This document shows, piece by piece, positions 61,220-64,000 of a stretch of DNA of 64,000 nt. Below the pieces are notes generated by a model. That model saw only the letters and a program-made list of their open reading frames with translations, was not told the origin of the DNA and ran no database searches. The stretch covers positions 1 through 64,000 of the forward strand of contig CAYVQT010000004.1 of the NCBI GenBank assembly GCA_964453665.1, given 5' to 3'. Numbering within the stretch: position 1 is the stretch's first letter; every line of letters starts with the position of its first letter. This DNA comes from DAOUTY01 sp964453665. Its GTDB lineage: Bacteria; Chloroflexota; Dehalococcoidia; SZUA-161. Made by a program: the position numbers and the translations under genes.

Positions 61220-61975
61220 TCAGTCCTCTCTCGTCTCTCCTTCTGCTTTCAATCCACCGAAACGTCTCTCTCTCCGACTGTATGCAATCAAAGCCTTTTC
61301 GACTTCTTTCTCGTTGAAATCCGGCCATAAGGTAGGCGTGGCGTAGAACTCACTATATGCTGCCTGCCAGATGAGGAAATTGCTTAGCCTCATCTCCCCG
61401 GCAGTGCGGATGATAAGGTCCGGGTCTGGCACATCCGCAGTATAAAGATAATTGCTGAACAGCGATTCAGTTATATCCTCAGCGGGGAGCCCATTATGGA
61501 TAATTCGGCGGACTGCCTCCAATATCTCAGCTCTGCCACCATAGTCAAAAGCTATACTAAGTGTTATACCTTTATTGCTCTTGGTCAGTTCTATCGCTTC
61601 ATGTACCTTATCCTGCAATTCAGGTGCCAACTCATCAACTCTTCCTAAATGAGCCAGCCTGACACCCTTTTTATGCAGAGCACTCGTCTCACGGTCGATC
61701 ATTTCCGCCAATATGCGCAGCAACCCGCTAACCTCCACCCCAGGACGTCTCCAGTTTTCCGTAGAAAAAGCGAAAAGCGTCAGATATCTCACCTTATATC
61801 GGTCTAAAGAATCAACAACGCGGCGAACATTATCTGTTCCCGCACGATGCCCATAAAGACGCGGCATGCCTCGCTTCGCAGCCCACCTGCCATTCCCGTC
61901 CATAATAATCGCAACATGACCCGGTAGCGGGAATATTTTCTTCACGGGTGCTGTCGCTACCTTTGTCCCTACCAC
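61220..61975 (-). CDS. uppS: Undecaprenyl diphosphate synthase (cis-prenyltransferase)
   Basis: UppS makes the C55 carrier lipid for cell-wall polymers. The motifs HVAIIMDGNGRWAAKRG, FAFSTENWRRP and LSNFLIWQAAYSEFY are all present. GTG start with GAGGAG 6 bases upstream. The 251-residue length is standard. It follows frr and feeds from the MEP-pathway genes of this operon. Confidence 0.97.
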   Translation of the reverse strand: MVGTKVATAPVKKIFPLPGHVAIIMDGNGRWAAKRGMPRLYGHRAGTDNVRRVVDSLDRYKVRYLTLFAFSTENWRRPGVEVSGLLRILAEMIDRETSALHKKGVRLAHLGRVDELAPELQDKVHEAIELTKSNKGITLSIAFDYGGRAEILEAVRRIIHNGLPAEDITESLFSNYLYTADVPDPDLIIRTAGEMRLSNFLIWQAAYSEFYATPTLWPDFNEKEVEKALIAYSRRERRFGGLKAEGETRED

Positions 61976-61993
61976 AAGCCACTCCTCACCAGA

Positions 61994-62554
61994 TCAGAAT
62001 TCCATTAACTCAGACTCTTTACTCTGAGCTACCTGATCGATTTCCTCAACGTATCTATCGGTGATCTGCTGCAGTCGTCCTAAAGCTCGCTTCTGCTCAT
62101 CCTCGGATATCTCTTTGCTATCTTTCAGTTCTCTGAATTTTTCAAGACCCTCTCGCCTTACGTTACGAACTGCTACTTTACCCTCTTCGACCCTCTTCCC
62201 CACCATCTTTACCAACTGGTTACGCCGCTCTTCCGTAAGCTGTGGAATAACTAACCTGATCACATTTCCATCGTTTGTCGGTGTTAGGCCAAGGTCCGAT
62301 TTAAGTATAGCTTTCTCTATGCTTGACAGAACATCCCTCTCCCACGGTTGAATCACAAGCATCCTGGCCTCAGGCACCGAGACACTCGCAATTTGGTTAA
62401 CTGGCACAGGGACTCCATGATAATCAACTCGTACGTTACTCACAAGGCCGGGGCTGGCTCTGCCAGTGCGAATGGCAGCCAAATCCTCTTTCAAAACATC
62501 TATTGCCTTGCGCATCTTCCCCTCTACATTCAGCAGAATATCCTCTGCGCCCAT
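61994..62554 (-). CDS. frr: Ribosome recycling factor
   Basis: RRF splits the post-termination ribosome with EF-G. The protein has the three-helix core (AIRTGRASPGLV, VQ-like IQPWERDVLSSIEKAI, RLVIPQLTEERRNQLVKMV) and a helix ending SKESELMEF. ATG 62554 with GGGAG 7 bases upstream is preferred to the two starts just before it. About 186 residues. Confidence 0.96.
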   Translation of the reverse strand: MGAEDILLNVEGKMRKAIDVLKEDLAAIRTGRASPGLVSNVRVDYHGVPVPVNQIASVSVPEARMLVIQPWERDVLSSIEKAILKSDLGLTPTNDGNVIRLVIPQLTEERRNQLVKMVGKRVEEGKVAVRNVRREGLEKFRELKDSKEISEDEQKRALGRLQQITDRYVEEIDQVAQSKESELMEF

Positions 62555-62620
62555 CATCAATCTCCCGTGTGGTAATTCACCGAACCATAGATTTTATTTA
62601 GAGGACCGGCTTTCAGCCGG

Positions 62621-63346
62621 CTATTCACCGCTATGCACAAGTGTGCCTACAAGCTCTCCAGCGATAACCCTCTCAATGCTGTCCGGAGCTTGAAGATCGA
62701 ACACCTTTATAGGTAAATTATTGTCCATACATAGAGAGAGAGCAGTAGAGTCCATCACCTCAAGCCTCATTCTCAGCGCATCCAAATAGCTAATCTGATC
62801 ATATTTCTTCGCCCCGGCATTGGTTAAAGGATCCGAGTCATAAACACCATCAACCTTATTCTTGGCCATAAGCAGAATATCAGCGTTGATCTCCACAGCC
62901 CGTAAAGCTGCCGCCGTATCTGTCGTCATATATGGATTTCCTGTCCCTGCGGCAAAGATAACCACCCGGCCTTTTTCAAGATGCCGTATGGCACGTCGAC
63001 GTATATAGGATTCCGCAACCGCCTGTACCGCTATTGCGCTCTGGCTTCTTGTAACGATTCCATTTTTTTCCAGAGCATCCTGAAGAGCGAGTGCGTTAAT
63101 TATGGTCGCCAGCATACCCGCATAGTCAGCGGTAGCCCGGTCCATACCCTTTGCCGCGGCAGCATCTCCCCTCCAAATATTGCCCCCACCGACAACCACA
63201 GCGACCTGTACCCCACTTTCCACCACGCTCTTTAACTGCTTAGCGATAGTCTCAACTGTTGAAGTATCAATGCCATATTCGCTACTGCCCATAAGGGCTT
63301 CGCCACTAAGCTTCAGAAGGACTCGCTTATAAACTGAATCACTCAT
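62621..63346 (-). CDS. pyrH: Uridylate kinase
   Basis: PyrH phosphorylates UMP to UDP. The amino-acid-kinase motifs KRVLLKLSGEALMG, VAVVVGGGNIWRG and FAAGTGNPYMTTDTAAALRA are present. The ATG at 63346 overlaps the end of tsf; another in-frame ATG at 63355 is possible. About 241 residues. pyrH between tsf and frr is a conserved bacterial order. Confidence 0.97.
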   Translation of the reverse strand: MSDSVYKRVLLKLSGEALMGSSEYGIDTSTVETIAKQLKSVVESGVQVAVVVGGGNIWRGDAAAAKGMDRATADYAGMLATIINALALQDALEKNGIVTRSQSAIAVQAVAESYIRRRAIRHLEKGRVVIFAAGTGNPYMTTDTAAALRAVEINADILLMAKNKVDGVYDSDPLTNAGAKKYDQISYLDALRMRLEVMDSTALSLCMDNNLPIKVFDLQAPDSIERVIAGELVGTLVHSGE

Positions 63347-63854
63347 CCCGTCCATCTAATCCCAGCTCAAATCGGATGAACCTTCTTACCTTTACATTCT
63401 CCCTGAACTTGGCCACTGTTTCAGCAATAATATCCTGCACATTTTTATTCGGGTCCTTTATGAAAGGCTGGAGCAGAAGGCACTCTTCATCATCGAATTC
63501 CTGCCCTTCGGGTACGTTCTCAGGACTGAGGTAGCAGGGGCAGGTAGCCACTACCTGCATTGCCAGATTGTGTGCCAGATCCTTGAACTCCGGAGTACGT
63601 GCCACGAAATCGCTTTCACAGTTGACTTCCACCAGGGCTCCAATCCTCCCCCCGGTATGCACATAGGACTCCACCAGCCCCTGCTCAGTAGCACGATTCT
63701 CCTTCTTCCTAGCGATGGCATATCCACGCTCTATCAGCTTTGCCTCAGCAGCTTCAATATCGCCGCTTGTTTCTTGCAAGGCCCTTTTGCACTCCATTAT
63801 CCCAGCACTGGTCTTTTCTTTCAGTGCCTTTATAGCTTCAGTAGTAACCTGCAT
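63339..63854 (-). CDS. tsf: Elongation factor Ts (short form)
   Basis: EF-Ts recycles EF-Tu. The N-terminal motif IKALKEKTSAGIMECKRAL and the EF-Tu-contacting TGGRIGALVEVNCESDFVART are clear. At 171 residues it is much shorter than the roughly 280 of E. coli and lacks most of the second dimerisation region; short EF-Ts forms occur in several lineages. GGAGG lies upstream of the ATG, just after the rpsB stop. Confidence 0.96.
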   Translation of the reverse strand: MQVTTEAIKALKEKTSAGIMECKRALQETSGDIEAAEAKLIERGYAIARKKENRATEQGLVESYVHTGGRIGALVEVNCESDFVARTPEFKDLAHNLAMQVVATCPCYLSPENVPEGQEFDDEECLLLQPFIKDPNKNVQDIIAETVAKFRENVKVRRFIRFELGLDGRDE

Positions 63855-63863
63855 TTAGCCTCC

Positions 63864-64000
63864 CTAATTTTCATGCTCAACAGAAGTCTGTTGAACCTCG
63901 TCAGGTTCGAAAACGGCCTCATAGTGAGCTGGCAACTCCATCTCTTCCTCTTCTTCCACCTCTTCCTTCTCGGCCAGAGCCTCAATAGCTTGCCTGCTTT
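63864..64000 (-). CDS. rpsB: 30S ribosomal protein S2, C-terminal end (5' part outside window)
   Basis: The last 45 residues are visible: SRQAIEALAEKEEVEEEEEME, then a 25-residue acidic tail. The rpsB-tsf order supports the identity; the tail itself is not diagnostic. The stop is 9 bp upstream of the tsf ATG. Confidence 0.8.
   Translation of the reverse strand, partial: SRQAIEALAEKEEVEEEEEMELPAHYEAVFEPDEVQQTSVEHEN

Overview
This is a window of ordinary bacterial chromosome, roughly half G+C overall, with about 65 protein genes packed in alternating strand blocks. It contains no tRNA, rRNA, phage, transposase or CRISPR array that I can see. The best guess for the host is a Chloroflexota bacterium of the class Dehalococcoidia or a close relative. 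That is an inference from several features: the run rpsB-tsf-pyrH-frr-uppS-cdsA-dxr-rseP-ispG-proS, the very short EF-Ts and short IF-2, the CIRCE-controlled groESL, inositol-phosphate synthase next to a PimA-like glycosyltransferase and a CDP-alcohol phosphatidyltransferase, two ETF pairs, RemA-gmk, a DUF5679 mini-protein, and the absence of outer-membrane genes. TTG and GTG starts are common, many genes overlap by ATGA, GTGA or TAATG, and good sigma70-type promoters are visible.

Layout. 1-3286: the end of an old-yellow-enzyme/dienoyl-CoA-reductase-type flavoenzyme, then etfA-etfB. 3455-5597: CIRCE-groES-groEL with a textbook terminator. 5644-15656: glycogen debranching enzyme, M16 peptidase, geranylgeranyl-reductase-like flavoprotein, ilvE, a polyprenyl-sugar cluster (GT2-GtrA, small membrane protein, PAP2) and a TIGR03960-type radical SAM protein. 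15759-22108: the most accessory-looking part. It has a VTT/DedA protein, a membrane-anchored Holliday-junction-resolvase-like protein, an NDT/TIR-like-TPR protein 2 bp upstream of uvrB, a DUF559 gene set among GC-rich hairpin repeats, a small basic ORF and a divergent histone-deacetylase-fold protein. 22156-29288: the complete F1Fo ATP synthase operon, with an extra 38-residue membrane ORF between atpE and atpF and a b subunit that looks like a lipoprotein.

29368-38539: rex, an APC permease, gmk, remA, aroA, tyrA and an M50 protease on the minus strand, two membrane genes on the plus strand, then a second etfB-etfA pair. 38727-44834: two CvpA-like proteins (the first internally duplicated), endonuclease V, prfB with its programmed frameshift, a secreted metallopeptidase and a solute-binding lipoprotein. 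44831-47720: the inositol-phospholipid cluster. 47802-53945: a PHP hydrolase, DUF5679, and truB-rbfA-infB-ylxR-nusA with its own promoter and a terminator-like leader hairpin. 54168-64000: a Yip1-like protein, an unexplained 0.3-kb transcription unit with a near-consensus promoter, and the proS-to-rpsB operon.

The strongest candidates for something undescribed are the NDT/TIR-TPR gene coupled to uvrB, the small membrane ORF inside the ATP synthase operon, and the promoter-driven unit behind proS. The rest is core metabolism, translation, isoprenoid and lipid synthesis.
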